Positions 55,520 to 63,542 of a stretch of DNA of 64,000 nt are shown piece after piece; within the stretch, counting starts at the first letter, position 1, and every line of letters starts with the position of its first letter. Made by a program: the position numbers and the translations under genes. This stretch comes from Prosthecodimorpha staleyi (GTDB lineage Bacteria > Pseudomonadota > Alphaproteobacteria > Rhizobiales > Ancalomicrobiaceae): NCBI RefSeq assembly GCF_018729455.1, contig NZ_JAHHZF010000003.1:451157-515156 (forward strand), in the 5' to 3' direction. Under the pieces are notes generated by a model. That model was not told the origin of the DNA and did no database searches. It was given only the letters and a program-made list of their open reading frames with translations.

Positions 55520-56806
55520 ATGAACATCCTGTTGATCGGTTCGGGCGGGCGCGAGCATGCGCTCGCCTTCGCGCTCGAGGCCTCCCCGCTCTGCACCCGC
55601 CTCATCGCCGCGCCGGGCAATCCGGGCATCGCCGAGGCGGCGACCTGCGTCGCCCTCGATCCGGCCGACCAGGATGCGGTCGTGGCGCTGTGCCGCGCCG
55701 AGGCGATCGATTTCGTCGTGGTCGGGCCGGAGGCGCCGCTGGTCGCCGGCCTCGCCGACCGGCTCGAGGCGGAGGGCATCGCGACCTTCGGACCGAGCGC
55801 GGCCGCGGCCCGCCTCGAAGGCTCCAAGGGCTTCACCAAGGATCTCTGCGCCCGCCACGGCATCCCGACCGCCGCCTATGGCCGCTTTGCCGACCAGGCC
55901 GCGGCGGAAGCCTATGTGCGCAGTCAGGGCGCGCCGATCGTGATCAAGGCCGACGGCCTCGCCGCCGGCAAGGGCGTCACCGTGGCGATGACGCTCGACG
56001 AGGCGCTGGCGGCGGTCGCCGAATGCTTCGCCGGCATCTTCGGTTCGGCCGGCGCCGAGGTGGTGGTCGAGGAGTTCCTGGTCGGCGAGGAGGCGAGCTT
56101 CTTCGCCCTCGCCGATGGCGGCTTCGCGCTGCCGCTCGCCTCCGCGCAGGATCACAAGCGCGCCTTCGACGGCGACCGCGGCCCGAATACCGGCGGCATG
56201 GGCGCCTATTCGCCCGCTCCGGTGATGACGGAAGCGATGACCGAACGGGTGATGGCCGAGATCATCCGCCCGACCGTCGCCGCCATGGCCGAAATGGGCG
56301 CGCCGTTCCGCGGCGTGCTGTTCGCCGGCCTGATGATCACCGAAAGCGGCCCGAAGCTGATCGAATACAATGTCCGCTTCGGCGATCCCGAGACCCAGGT
56401 GCTGATGCTGCGCCTCGACGCGGATCTGGTCGCCCTGCTCAAGGCCGCGCGCGACGGCACGCTGGCCTCCGCCGCCTGCCGCTGGCGCGACGAGGCGGCC
56501 ATGACGGTGGTGATGGCGGCCCGCGGCTATCCGGGCGCCTACGCCAAGGGAACGCCGATCCGCGGCGTCGCGGCCGCCGCGGCCCTGCCGGGCGTCAAGG
56601 TATTCCATGCCGGCACGGCACTGAAGGACGGCCAGCTGGTCGCCGCCGGCGGCCGGGTGCTGAACGTCTCGGCACGCGGGTCGAGCGTCGCCGAAGCGCG
56701 CGCGCGCGCCTATGCGGCGGTGGCGGCGATCGACTGGCCGGAGGGCTTCTGCCGGACGGATATCGGCCATGCGGCGCTGGCCCGCGAGGCGGCCGCCGCG
56801 CGCTGA
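55520..56806 (+). CDS. purD: Phosphoribosylamine-glycine ligase
   Basis: Second step of purine synthesis: phosphoribosylamine + glycine + ATP to GAR. 428 residues, ATP-grasp enzyme. [19 protein letters not shown] at the N-terminus, [17 protein letters not shown] near 62, [18 protein letters not shown] near 135, [26 protein letters not shown] near 205 and [13 protein letters not shown] near 280 are classical. ATG 55520 gives the family start; the frame is open upstream through rcnA without similarity. It is 83 bases after rcnA, with only a weak ribosome site. Confidence 0.97.
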   Translation: MNILLIGSGGREHALAFALEASPLCTRLIAAPGNPGIAEAATCVALDPADQDAVVALCRAEAIDFVVVGPEAPLVAGLADRLEAEGIATFGPSAAAARLEGSKGFTKDLCARHGIPTAAYGRFADQAAAEAYVRSQGAPIVIKADGLAAGKGVTVAMTLDEALAAVAECFAGIFGSAGAEVVVEEFLVGEEASFFALADGGFALPLASAQDHKRAFDGDRGPNTGGMGAYSPAPVMTEAMTERVMAEIIRPTVAAMAEMGAPFRGVLFAGLMITESGPKLIEYNVRFGDPETQVLMLRLDADLVALLKAARDGTLASAACRWRDEAAMTVVMAARGYPGAYAKGTPIRGVAAAAALPGVKVFHAGTALKDGQLVAAGGRVLNVSARGSSVAEARARAYAAVAAIDWPEGFCRTDIGHAALAREAAAAR

Positions 56807-56825
56807 GCGCGGCACCGGACGGGCG

Positions 56826-57596
56826 TCAACCCTCTTCGGCCATCAGCCGGCGCAGTTCGCCGGCGATCGCGTAGGGGGCGACGATGTCGAGCCGCACCGG
56901 CGCCAGCGGCGGCAGGGTGTCGAGGACGAAGCCCCGGAAGGCGATGTTGCGGGTCATCACGCAGGGCGTGAAGCCGGCCCCGGCGACCGCCATATGGTAG
57001 GCATAGCCGCAATCGTTGACGGTGATCACCTTGCGCACCGCCAGACCGCTGTTCATCAGAACGGAGCGCGCGCGCTGCCAGATCTCCATCTCCTGATTGC
57101 ACAGAATCAGGACGCCGTTGTCGACCCCGATCCACTCGGTCGGCAGCTCGACGCAGAAGGCTGACTTCTTGCGCAGCGACGGCAGGGAGATGCGGACATC
57201 GTTGTCCGGCCGCTGATGGATCTCGCTCGACTCGAGGAACTCGACATCGAAGCCGCCGGCATGCTCCGGGATGGCCTTCTGCAGGATGCTGACCACGTCC
57301 CGACCGCTGAGGAGCGGCGTGACGGCGATCTTGAGCGCCTGAATCGTTTCGGCCGTCTCGTGCAACCCGTCGACGATCTGGGCGATCTTCATGAAGGCCT
57401 TGATGGCCGCCGCCCCCTGCCTTGTGGCCCGCGCGCCTGAACCCGTGCGATCGAACAGCAGAACCCCGAGCTCGCGCTCAAGCCGCTGAACGGCCATCGA
57501 AATGGCGGGTTGCGATGTCCCGATCGTCTCGGCGGCCTTGGAAAACGAGCCACATTGATAGACGGTAATGACCGCTTCCAGATCGCGGATTCGCAT
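56826..57596 (-). CDS. LysR-family transcriptional regulator (divergent to dehalogenase)
   Basis: 256 residues, short for the family (about 300). N-terminal winged helix: MRIRDLEAVITVYQCGSFSKAAETIGTSQPAISMAVQRLERELG, then a linker helix and a shortened effector domain. The terminal half (DCGYAYHMAVAGAGFTPCVM) has the usual Gly-rich turn. Divergent from the TTG-started hydrolase gene across 131 bases, the classic layout of a LysR regulator and its target. Effector unknown; a haloacid or its product is the obvious guess. Confidence 0.88.
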   Translation of the reverse strand: MRIRDLEAVITVYQCGSFSKAAETIGTSQPAISMAVQRLERELGVLLFDRTGSGARATRQGAAAIKAFMKIAQIVDGLHETAETIQALKIAVTPLLSGRDVVSILQKAIPEHAGGFDVEFLESSEIHQRPDNDVRISLPSLRKKSAFCVELPTEWIGVDNGVLILCNQEMEIWQRARSVLMNSGLAVRKVITVNDCGYAYHMAVAGAGFTPCVMTRNIAFRGFVLDTLPPLAPVRLDIVAPYAIAGELRRLMAEEG

Positions 57597-57727
57597 CGTC
57601 TTCCGCCTCGACTCTTCCTGCTGACCGGCAGCCGCGCCGTGAATCGCCCCCACGCCTTGACCTTAGGGCAACATAAAGCCGGAGGCGGATCCTGTCTCGC
57701 GGGTTTTGGAACTCGGAGGGTAAAAAA

Positions 57728-58699
57728 TTGCAATCGACAATGGACCTGCCCGACCTTTTCTCCGGCTTCGCCGCCGAAACCATCGATGTCGGCGAGGCGC
57801 GGCTGTTCTGCCGCGTCGGCGGCCGCGACGATGCGCCGCCGGTGGTTCTGGTGCACGGCTATCCGCAGACCCATGTCGAATGGCATCGGATCGCCGGCGC
57901 GCTGGCGCAGGATTTCCGGATCGTATTGCCGGACCTGCGCGGCTACGGCTGGTCGTCGGTCCCCCCAGACCGGCCCGGCCACGCCGCCTATTCGAAGCGG
58001 ACGATGGCGGAAGACATCGTCAGGCTGATGGAAAAGCTCGGCCATGTCCATTTCGCCTATGTCGGCCACGACCGCGGCGCGCGCGTCGGCTATCGGCTGG
58101 CTCTGGACCATCCCGGCCGGCTGTCCCGGCTCGCCCTTCTCGATATCGTGCCGACGGCCGCCATGTGGTCCGGCATGGACGCCAGGCTGGCCATGAAGGT
58201 TTATCACTGGCTGTTCCTGGCCCAGCCGGCGCCCCTGCCCGAAACCCTGATCGGCAGCCGGCATGCCGCCTATCTCGACCATACGCTGGCCAGTTGGACC
58301 AAGGCGCGCGACCTGTCGGCCTTCGACCGCGGCGCGCTCGCCCACTACCACGCCTTCTTCGGCGTGCCCGAACGCCTGCACGCCACCTGCGAGGACTACC
58401 GCGCCGGCGCCACCATCGACCGGGCGCTCGACGAGGAGACCCTCGCCGCCGGGCGCACGATCGGCTGCCCAACCCTGGTGCTGTGGGGCTCGTCCGGCAT
58501 CCCGGCCGATGGCGGGACCGCCTCGGACGTTGGGACCATGGAAGACGGGGGGACCGTCGAGGACGGGCCCCTGGCGGCCTGGCGGTCCTTCGCCGACGAC
58601 CTGCGCGGCGCGCCCATCGACAGTGGCCATTTCCTGCCCGAGGAAAACCCCGAGGCGACGCTGGCGGCGCTCGTCCCCTTCCTCAAGGGCGAGGATTGA
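57728..58699 (+). CDS. Alpha/beta hydrolase, haloacetate dehalogenase-like, copy 1
   Basis: 323 residues. Key residues of fluoroacetate dehalogenase are all present: nucleophile D115, R116 and R119 in GHDRGARVGYRL, D139 in LLDIVP, H160-W161 in KVYHWLFLAQP, Y207 in ALAHYHAFF and catalytic H301 in SGHFLPEENPE. VLVHGYPQTHVEWHR and DLRGYGWS are the oxyanion side. Likely hydrolyses a haloacetate to glycolate. TTG 57728 is chosen: GGAGGG lies seven bases upstream, whereas ATG 57740 is 19 bases away. A low-complexity insert (GGTASDVGTMEDGGTVEDG, 262-280) is absent from the paralogue. Confidence 0.85.
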   Translation: MQSTMDLPDLFSGFAAETIDVGEARLFCRVGGRDDAPPVVLVHGYPQTHVEWHRIAGALAQDFRIVLPDLRGYGWSSVPPDRPGHAAYSKRTMAEDIVRLMEKLGHVHFAYVGHDRGARVGYRLALDHPGRLSRLALLDIVPTAAMWSGMDARLAMKVYHWLFLAQPAPLPETLIGSRHAAYLDHTLASWTKARDLSAFDRGALAHYHAFFGVPERLHATCEDYRAGATIDRALDEETLAAGRTIGCPTLVLWGSSGIPADGGTASDVGTMEDGGTVEDGPLAAWRSFADDLRGAPIDSGHFLPEENPEATLAALVPFLKGED

Positions 58700-58861
58700 C
58701 GCCTCCGGCCGATCGCTCCGGTGCGGGCGGCGGACCTGCGGCGAAGGGAGCGCTTGCCTGCCTGCCCGCGCCTCGCCATTGTCCGGCGCTCCGGGCGGTC
58801 GCGCCGGGCAGGGCGCGCGGGGAGGCCGGCGCGACCGGCCGGGCGCCTCAGAAGAACGGCC

Positions 58862-58895
58862 GGGCCCTGCGGTTTCCGTCGAAGCCGCAGGGCCC
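58862..58895 (+). repeat. Perfect 11-bp inverted repeat between the two dehalogenase genes
   Basis: GGGCCCTGCGG (58862-58872), a 12-base loop and CCGCAGGGCCC (58885-58895). It ends 22 bases before the ATG of copy 2, just upstream of its GGAGGA ribosome site. No U-tract follows. It may be an mRNA processing or stability element, an attenuator or a translational block. Confidence 0.85.
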
Positions 58896-58917
58896 CGACC
58901 CGGCGTGGAGGAAACGG

Positions 58918-59844
58918 ATGTCGCTGCCCGATCTCTATCCCGGCTTCGAGACGGTCACGGTCGATGTGGGCGAGGTGACGTTGTTCGCCCGGGTCGGCGG
59001 GCCGATCGGCGCGCCGGCCGTGGTGCTGGCGCATGGCTATCCGCAGAGCCACGCCATGTGGCACCGGATCGCCCCGAAACTGGCCGAGACGTTGCGGGTT
59101 GTGGTGGTCGACCTGCGCGGCTACGGGCAATCCTCCGTGCCCGCGCCGGAGGAACGCCACGCCCAGATGTCGAAGCGGCGCATGGGCGCCGACATCGTCG
59201 CCCTGATGGCGAAACTCGGCGCCGAGCGTTTCGCCTTCGTCGGCCACGACCGCGGCGCGCGCGTCGGCTATCGGCTCGGCTTCGACCAGCCTGAACGGCT
59301 GACCGGCCTGGTGCTGATCGACATCGTACCGACCCCGGTGATGTGGGAGCGCATGGACGCGACCTTCTCGCGCAAGGTCTATCACTGGTCCTTCCTGGCC
59401 CAGGCCGCCCCGGTGCCGGAGACCCTGATCGCCAAGGCGCCGATCGAGCATCTGTTTCAGACGCTGGCCGGATGGACCGTCGACAAGGACCTGTCCGCCT
59501 TCGATCCGGGCGCGCTCGCCCACTACCGGGCCTATTTTCGCGATCCGGCCCGCATCGCCGCCTGCTGCGAGGACTATCGCGCCGGCGCGACCATCGACGT
59601 GGAACATGACGAGGCCGACCGCCGCGCCGGACGCCGCATCACCGTGCCGACCCAGATCATCTGGGGCTCGGTCGGCCTGCCGGCGGATGCCAAGGCGCGC
59701 GAGAGCGGCCCGCTGACGGTCTGGCGCGACTGGTGCGAGACCCTGGAGGGCGGCCCGGTCGAGGGCGGACACTTCCTCGCCGAGGAGAATCCGGAGGCGA
59801 CGCTGGCCCTGATGCAGCCCTTCCTGGCCCGCGTCGCGCGCTGA
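58918..59844 (+). CDS. Alpha/beta hydrolase, haloacetate dehalogenase-like, copy 2
   Basis: 308 residues, close paralogue of the preceding hydrolase. The same catalytic set is kept: D111, R112, R115 in GHDRGARVGYRL, D135 in LIDIVPTP, H156-W157 in KVYHWSFLAQ, Y203 in ALAHYRAYF and H285 in EGGHFLAEENPE. The halide pocket is thus preserved in both copies, so both may dehalogenate, perhaps with different substrates. GGAGGA lies seven bases before ATG 58918. 218 bases separate it from copy 1, with a stable hairpin between. Confidence 0.85.
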   Translation: MSLPDLYPGFETVTVDVGEVTLFARVGGPIGAPAVVLAHGYPQSHAMWHRIAPKLAETLRVVVVDLRGYGQSSVPAPEERHAQMSKRRMGADIVALMAKLGAERFAFVGHDRGARVGYRLGFDQPERLTGLVLIDIVPTPVMWERMDATFSRKVYHWSFLAQAAPVPETLIAKAPIEHLFQTLAGWTVDKDLSAFDPGALAHYRAYFRDPARIAACCEDYRAGATIDVEHDEADRRAGRRITVPTQIIWGSVGLPADAKARESGPLTVWRDWCETLEGGPVEGGHFLAEENPEATLALMQPFLARVAR

Positions 59845-59845
59845 T

Positions 59846-59886
59846 CCGCGGCCGGCGGGATCGCCCCGCCGGTCCCGGCCCCGCGG
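59846..59886. terminator. Hairpin between convergent dehalogenase and reductase genes
   Basis: Inner stem CCGGCGGG / CCCGCCGG (59852-59859 and 59865-59872) around ATCGC, with flanking CCGCGG elements at 59846-59851 and 59881-59886 that can extend it. Fills the 42-bp gap between the two stops. No U-tract; probably a two-way terminator. Confidence 0.45.
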
Positions 59887-60900
59887 TCACAGCCCGTCGA
59901 GCACGATCTTGCCGATGGTCCGCCCGCTCTCGACGCGGCGATGCGCCTCGGTCAGCGTCTCGGGCGAGAGCACGCCGAGACGGTCGGTCGCAGTGGTGCG
60001 GATCACGCCGGCATCGACCAGGGCGGAAACCTCGTCGAGCAGCCGCCGCTGCTCGTCCATGTCGGGCGTCCCGAACAGCGACCGGGTGAACATCAGTTCC
60101 CAGTGCACCGACAGCGACTTGCGCTTGAACGGCACGATGTCGAGGCTCTTCGGATCGTCGATCACGGCGAGCCGGCCCTGGGGCTTGAGCGCGCGCAGGA
60201 TGGCGTCGAGATGGCGCTCGGTCTGCGTCAGGCTCGCGACCATCTCGACCCCGTCGACGCCGATCGCCTTCAGCGCCTCGTCGAGCGGGCCGGAATGGTC
60301 GATCGCATGATGGGCGCCGAGGCTCTTCACCCACGCGACCGTCTCGGGACGCGAGGCCGTGGCGATCACCGTCAGGCCGGTCAGGCGGCGGGCGAGTTGG
60401 ATCAGGATCGAGCCGACCCCGCCGGCTCCGCCGACGATCAGGAGCGTGCCGCCGGCGGCCTTGCGGCCATGCGGCTGGCCGAGCCGGTCGAACAGCAGTT
60501 CCCAGGCGGTGATGGCGGTCAGCGGCAGCGCCGCAGCGTCTGCGAAGTCCAGGCTGGCCGGCTTGTGCCCGACCAGCCGCTCGTCGACCGCCTGCAATTC
60601 GGCATTGCTGCCGGGCCGGTCGATGGCGCCGGCATACCAGACCGCGTCGCCGACCCGGTAGTGCCGGACCTCCGACCCGACGGCCTCGACGATCCCCGCC
60701 GCGTCGAAGCCGAGAATGCGTGCCGCGCCCGACGGCGGCGCCGCGTTGGCGCGCTGCTTGGTGTCGACCGGATTGACCGAGACCGCCCGGACGCGCACCA
60801 GGAGGTCGCGCGGGCGCAGGTCCGGTTCCGGCACGTCGAGAGACACGAGCGGGCCGTCCGCGCCGAGCGGGCCGGGATTGCGATAGCCGATCGCCTGCAT
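59887..60900 (-). CDS. Zinc-independent MDR-family NADPH:quinone reductase-like protein
   Basis: 337 residues of the medium-chain dehydrogenase/reductase superfamily, quinone-reductase branch. N-terminal GroES-like domain (MQAIGYRNPGPLG, VSVNPVDTKQRANAA, ILGFDAAGIVEAVGSEV); Rossmann domain with TLLIVGGAGGVGSILIQLARRL near 153 and ATASRPETVAWVKSLGAHHAIDH. The structural zinc Cys lobe is absent. Likely reduces a quinone or enone with NADPH. AGGAG seven bases before ATG 60900. Divergent from a LysR gene across 144 bases, so probably its target. Confidence 0.88.
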   Translation of the reverse strand: MQAIGYRNPGPLGADGPLVSLDVPEPDLRPRDLLVRVRAVSVNPVDTKQRANAAPPSGAARILGFDAAGIVEAVGSEVRHYRVGDAVWYAGAIDRPGSNAELQAVDERLVGHKPASLDFADAAALPLTAITAWELLFDRLGQPHGRKAAGGTLLIVGGAGGVGSILIQLARRLTGLTVIATASRPETVAWVKSLGAHHAIDHSGPLDEALKAIGVDGVEMVASLTQTERHLDAILRALKPQGRLAVIDDPKSLDIVPFKRKSLSVHWELMFTRSLFGTPDMDEQRRLLDEVSALVDAGVIRTTATDRLGVLSPETLTEAHRRVESGRTIGKIVLDGL

Positions 60901-61044
60901 GGGTCGTCTCCTGGATGGTGCCGCCGGTTCAGCAAGTCGTCGCTTCGCGCCGTCGGCTGGGGGTTGCATGACCGCGACCATGCCGGCTTGCCGACCATCT
61001 GAGAAGCGAATATCTCTAATCCCATTCAGTAGGAGAGCTAATGA

Positions 61045-61920
61045 ATGCGGATCGACCTGGACCTCGATCTCCTGCGCGCCTTCCTGGCCGTTTCCGAGAC
61101 GGGCAGCTTCACCGCCGCCGCGGACGTGGTCGGGCGCACGCAGTCGGCGGTCAGCCAGAAGATCCTCCGGCTCGAAGACCTGATCGGCACCCGTCTGTTC
61201 GACCGGACCAGCCGCAGTCTGGCGCTGACCGAGGACGGCCGCCGGCTCCTGGAACCGGCCAGGCGCCTGCTCGATCTGAATGACGAGACCGTGCGCCTGT
61301 TCCGCACGCCGCAGGCGCAGGGCACGCTCCGGCTCGGCGTCGCGGACGACTTCATTCCGCATCAGTTGCCCGGCCTGCTCGCCCGTTTCCGCCGGCACCA
61401 TCCGGGCATTCATATCGACCTGCGCACCGGCATGAGCTGCGACCTCGTCGCCGCGATGGCTCGGGGCGAACTGGACCTCGCCATCGCGCAGCGCGGCGCC
61501 ACCGGAGCCACCGGCCGGCTCCTGTGGCGCGAGCCGATGGTCTGGATCGCCGCCGCCGGCTGGCGCGCCGAGCCCGACCGACCGGTGCCGCTGGTCGCCC
61601 TGCCGGCGCCATGCAGCTACCGGCGCATCGCCGAGGCGGCGCTTGCCGACCAGGGCCGCAGCCTGCAGGTCACCTGCACGGCCAGCAGCCTGATGGGCAT
61701 CCAGGCGGCGGTGCGCGGCGGCCTCGGCGCCACCGTGCTCGGCCGCTCCTTCGTGGCGCCGGGCCTGGACATCTTGGGGGCCGCCGAGGGCTGGCCGCCG
61801 CTGCCCGATATCGAGATCGTGCTGATCGGCGAGGACGGCGCGCGCGCCGATCTGGCCGGTCCGCTGGTCGGCTTCCTGACCGAGACGCTGGCCGCACCGC
61901 GCCTGCAGTTCGTCGCCTGA
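61045..61920 (+). CDS. LysR-family transcriptional regulator (divergent to reductase)
   Basis: 291 residues, full-length LysR protein. DNA-binding part: LDLDLLRAFLAVSETGSFTAAADVVGRTQSAVSQKILRLEDLIGTRLFDRTSRSLALT. Effector domain from about 88 (GTLRLGVADDFIPHQLPGLLARF) to the end. AGGAG nine bases before ATG 61045. Divergent from the quinone reductase-like gene, which it probably controls. The shared 144-bp region has the AT-rich stretch ATATCTCTAATCCCATT. Effector unknown. Confidence 0.9.
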   Translation: MRIDLDLDLLRAFLAVSETGSFTAAADVVGRTQSAVSQKILRLEDLIGTRLFDRTSRSLALTEDGRRLLEPARRLLDLNDETVRLFRTPQAQGTLRLGVADDFIPHQLPGLLARFRRHHPGIHIDLRTGMSCDLVAAMARGELDLAIAQRGATGATGRLLWREPMVWIAAAGWRAEPDRPVPLVALPAPCSYRRIAEAALADQGRSLQVTCTASSLMGIQAAVRGGLGATVLGRSFVAPGLDILGAAEGWPPLPDIEIVLIGEDGARADLAGPLVGFLTETLAAPRLQFVA

Positions 61921-62027
61921 CCGGATCGCCGGGCCACGGGCGTGGCGCCCGCCGCCCGAACGGCCACATGGGCGCCATAGACTTGGCCTTCGTAGCCCGA
62001 ACCTGAGCCCCCACGAGGAACAATGCC

Positions 62028-62954
62028 ATGTCGGATCCCCGGATCGGTCTCGTGCTCGGCGGCGGCGGCGCGCGCGGCTTCGCCCATATCCCGGTGATCG
62101 AGGCGCTCGACGAACTCGGCCTCGTGCCCGCCGCCATCGCCGGCACCTCGATCGGCGCGATCATGGGGGCATCGCGCGGCAGCGGGCTGACCGGCCGGGA
62201 GATCCGCGAGCGGACGCTGGAGGTTTTCGGCAACCGCGCGGCCGCCCTCGGCAAGCTCTGGGATCTGCGCCCGCGCCGCTTCGCCGACATCCTCGCCCCC
62301 GGCGGGCTGGCGCTCGGCCAGCTCGACGCGGAACGCATCCTGTCGGTCTTCGTCGGCGACGCGATCGCGCCGACCTTCGCCGATCTCGTCATCCCGACCG
62401 CCATCGTGGCGACGGATTTCTACGCCTCCGGAGAGATCGCGCTGCGCTCCGGCGACCTGCGCAAGGCCGTCGCGGCCTCGATCGCGCTGCCGGTGGTGTT
62501 CCGCCCGGTGCTGCACGACGGCCGGGTCCTGATCGACGGCGGCGTGCACAATCCGGTGCCGGTCGACCATGTTCCCGACGGCCTGGATTTCGTGATCGCC
62601 GTCGACGTCATCGGCCAGCCGGAGCCGGTCGACGGTAAGGCTTTGCCGGGCGCTCTCGAGACCATTTTCGGCGCGTCGCAAATCCTGATGCAGGCGGTCG
62701 CCAAGGGCAAGTTCGAGAAGCGCCCGCCCGATCTCCTGATCCGACCCGCCGTTTCCGGCTTCCGCGTGCTCGACTTCCTGCGCGCCCGCGAGATCTTGGA
62801 GGCGACCGACGCCACCAAGGACGAGGTCAAGCGCCGGCTGGAACGCCTGATCGCCGCCCATCCGGCCGAACCGGTCGCCCTGCCGCCGCCGAAGCCGAAA
62901 GCGGCCGGGCGGTTGCGCCGGACGCGGGCTGTCACCACCGGGCACGAGGCGTGA
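62028..62954 (+). CDS. Patatin-like phospholipase family protein (RssA type)
   Basis: 308 residues. Oxyanion loop GLVLGGGGARGFAHI near residue 7-20, nucleophile Ser in IAGTSIGAIMGA (GxSxG) near 38-45, and the dyad Asp in IDGGVHNPVPVDH (DGG) near 164-175. A Ser-Asp dyad lipid hydrolase acting on membrane lipids or lysophospholipids, substrate unknown. The tail after 285 is Pro/Lys/Arg-rich. No signal peptide. GAGGAAC precedes the ATG. Confidence 0.9.
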   Translation: MSDPRIGLVLGGGGARGFAHIPVIEALDELGLVPAAIAGTSIGAIMGASRGSGLTGREIRERTLEVFGNRAAALGKLWDLRPRRFADILAPGGLALGQLDAERILSVFVGDAIAPTFADLVIPTAIVATDFYASGEIALRSGDLRKAVAASIALPVVFRPVLHDGRVLIDGGVHNPVPVDHVPDGLDFVIAVDVIGQPEPVDGKALPGALETIFGASQILMQAVAKGKFEKRPPDLLIRPAVSGFRVLDFLRAREILEATDATKDEVKRRLERLIAAHPAEPVALPPPKPKAAGRLRRTRAVTTGHEA

Positions 62955-63049
62955 TCATCGGCCATCCGGCCCGGCGACAGCGATCCGTATTCGATCGGCG
63001 CCCCGCGCTCTAAAAGCGCGCCGCCGCCCAGCGGACAGCGGCTGCCGGA

Positions 63050-63478
63050 TCAGCGCCTGTCCCGAAAGAAGGCCCGGAGGAGATCGCCGGCCTGCGTCTC
63101 GCCGATCCCGCCATAGACATCCGGGGCGTGATGGCAGGTCGGCTGCGCAAAGAGCCGCACGCCGTGATCGACCGCACCGCCCTTCGGATCGCCGGCGCCG
63201 TAATAGAGCCGGCGGATGCGCGCGAAGGCGATGGCCCCGGCGCACATCGGGCAGGGTTCCAGCGTGACATAGAGATCGCAGCCGATCAGCCTTTCCGACC
63301 CGATCGCCGCCGCTGCGGCCCGGATCGCCAGCATCTCGGCATGCGCGGTCGGATCGCGATCCGCCATCGTGCGGTTCCCCGCCGCCGCCAGCACCACCCC
63401 GTCGCGCACCACCACCGCCCCGACCGGCACCTCCCCCCGCTCCGCCGCCGCCCGCGCCTGCGCGAAGGCGCGTTCCAT
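63050..63478 (-). CDS. tadA: tRNA-specific adenosine deaminase
   Basis: Converts A34 to inosine in tRNA-Arg(ACG); essential in most bacteria. 142 residues. Zinc and catalytic motifs: DPTAHAEMLAIRAA (HAE) and TLEPCPMCAGAIAFARI (PCxxC). C-terminal FFRDRR. I chose ATG 63478, which gives MERAFAQARAAAERGEVPVGAVVV, the family start. The frame is open for another 480 bases upstream only because the 243-bp repeat is divisible by three; that part is low-complexity, not TadA. Confidence 0.95.
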   Translation of the reverse strand: MERAFAQARAAAERGEVPVGAVVVRDGVVLAAAGNRTMADRDPTAHAEMLAIRAAAAAIGSERLIGCDLYVTLEPCPMCAGAIAFARIRRLYYGAGDPKGGAVDHGVRLFAQPTCHHAPDVYGGIGETQAGDLLRAFFRDRR

Positions 63479-63542
63479 GAAGCCGGTTGCCGTGTCCCGT
63501 GTCGCGGCCGCAGGATCCGAATCCGCCTCGAAATCCCCCCGA

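Noticed and set aside
57655..57690. LysR operator (T-N11-A) upstream of the first dehalogenase
   Set aside because: TTAGGGCAACATAA has a TTA/TAA dyad, but the motif is too loose to list as a site; the region as a whole is the likely target.
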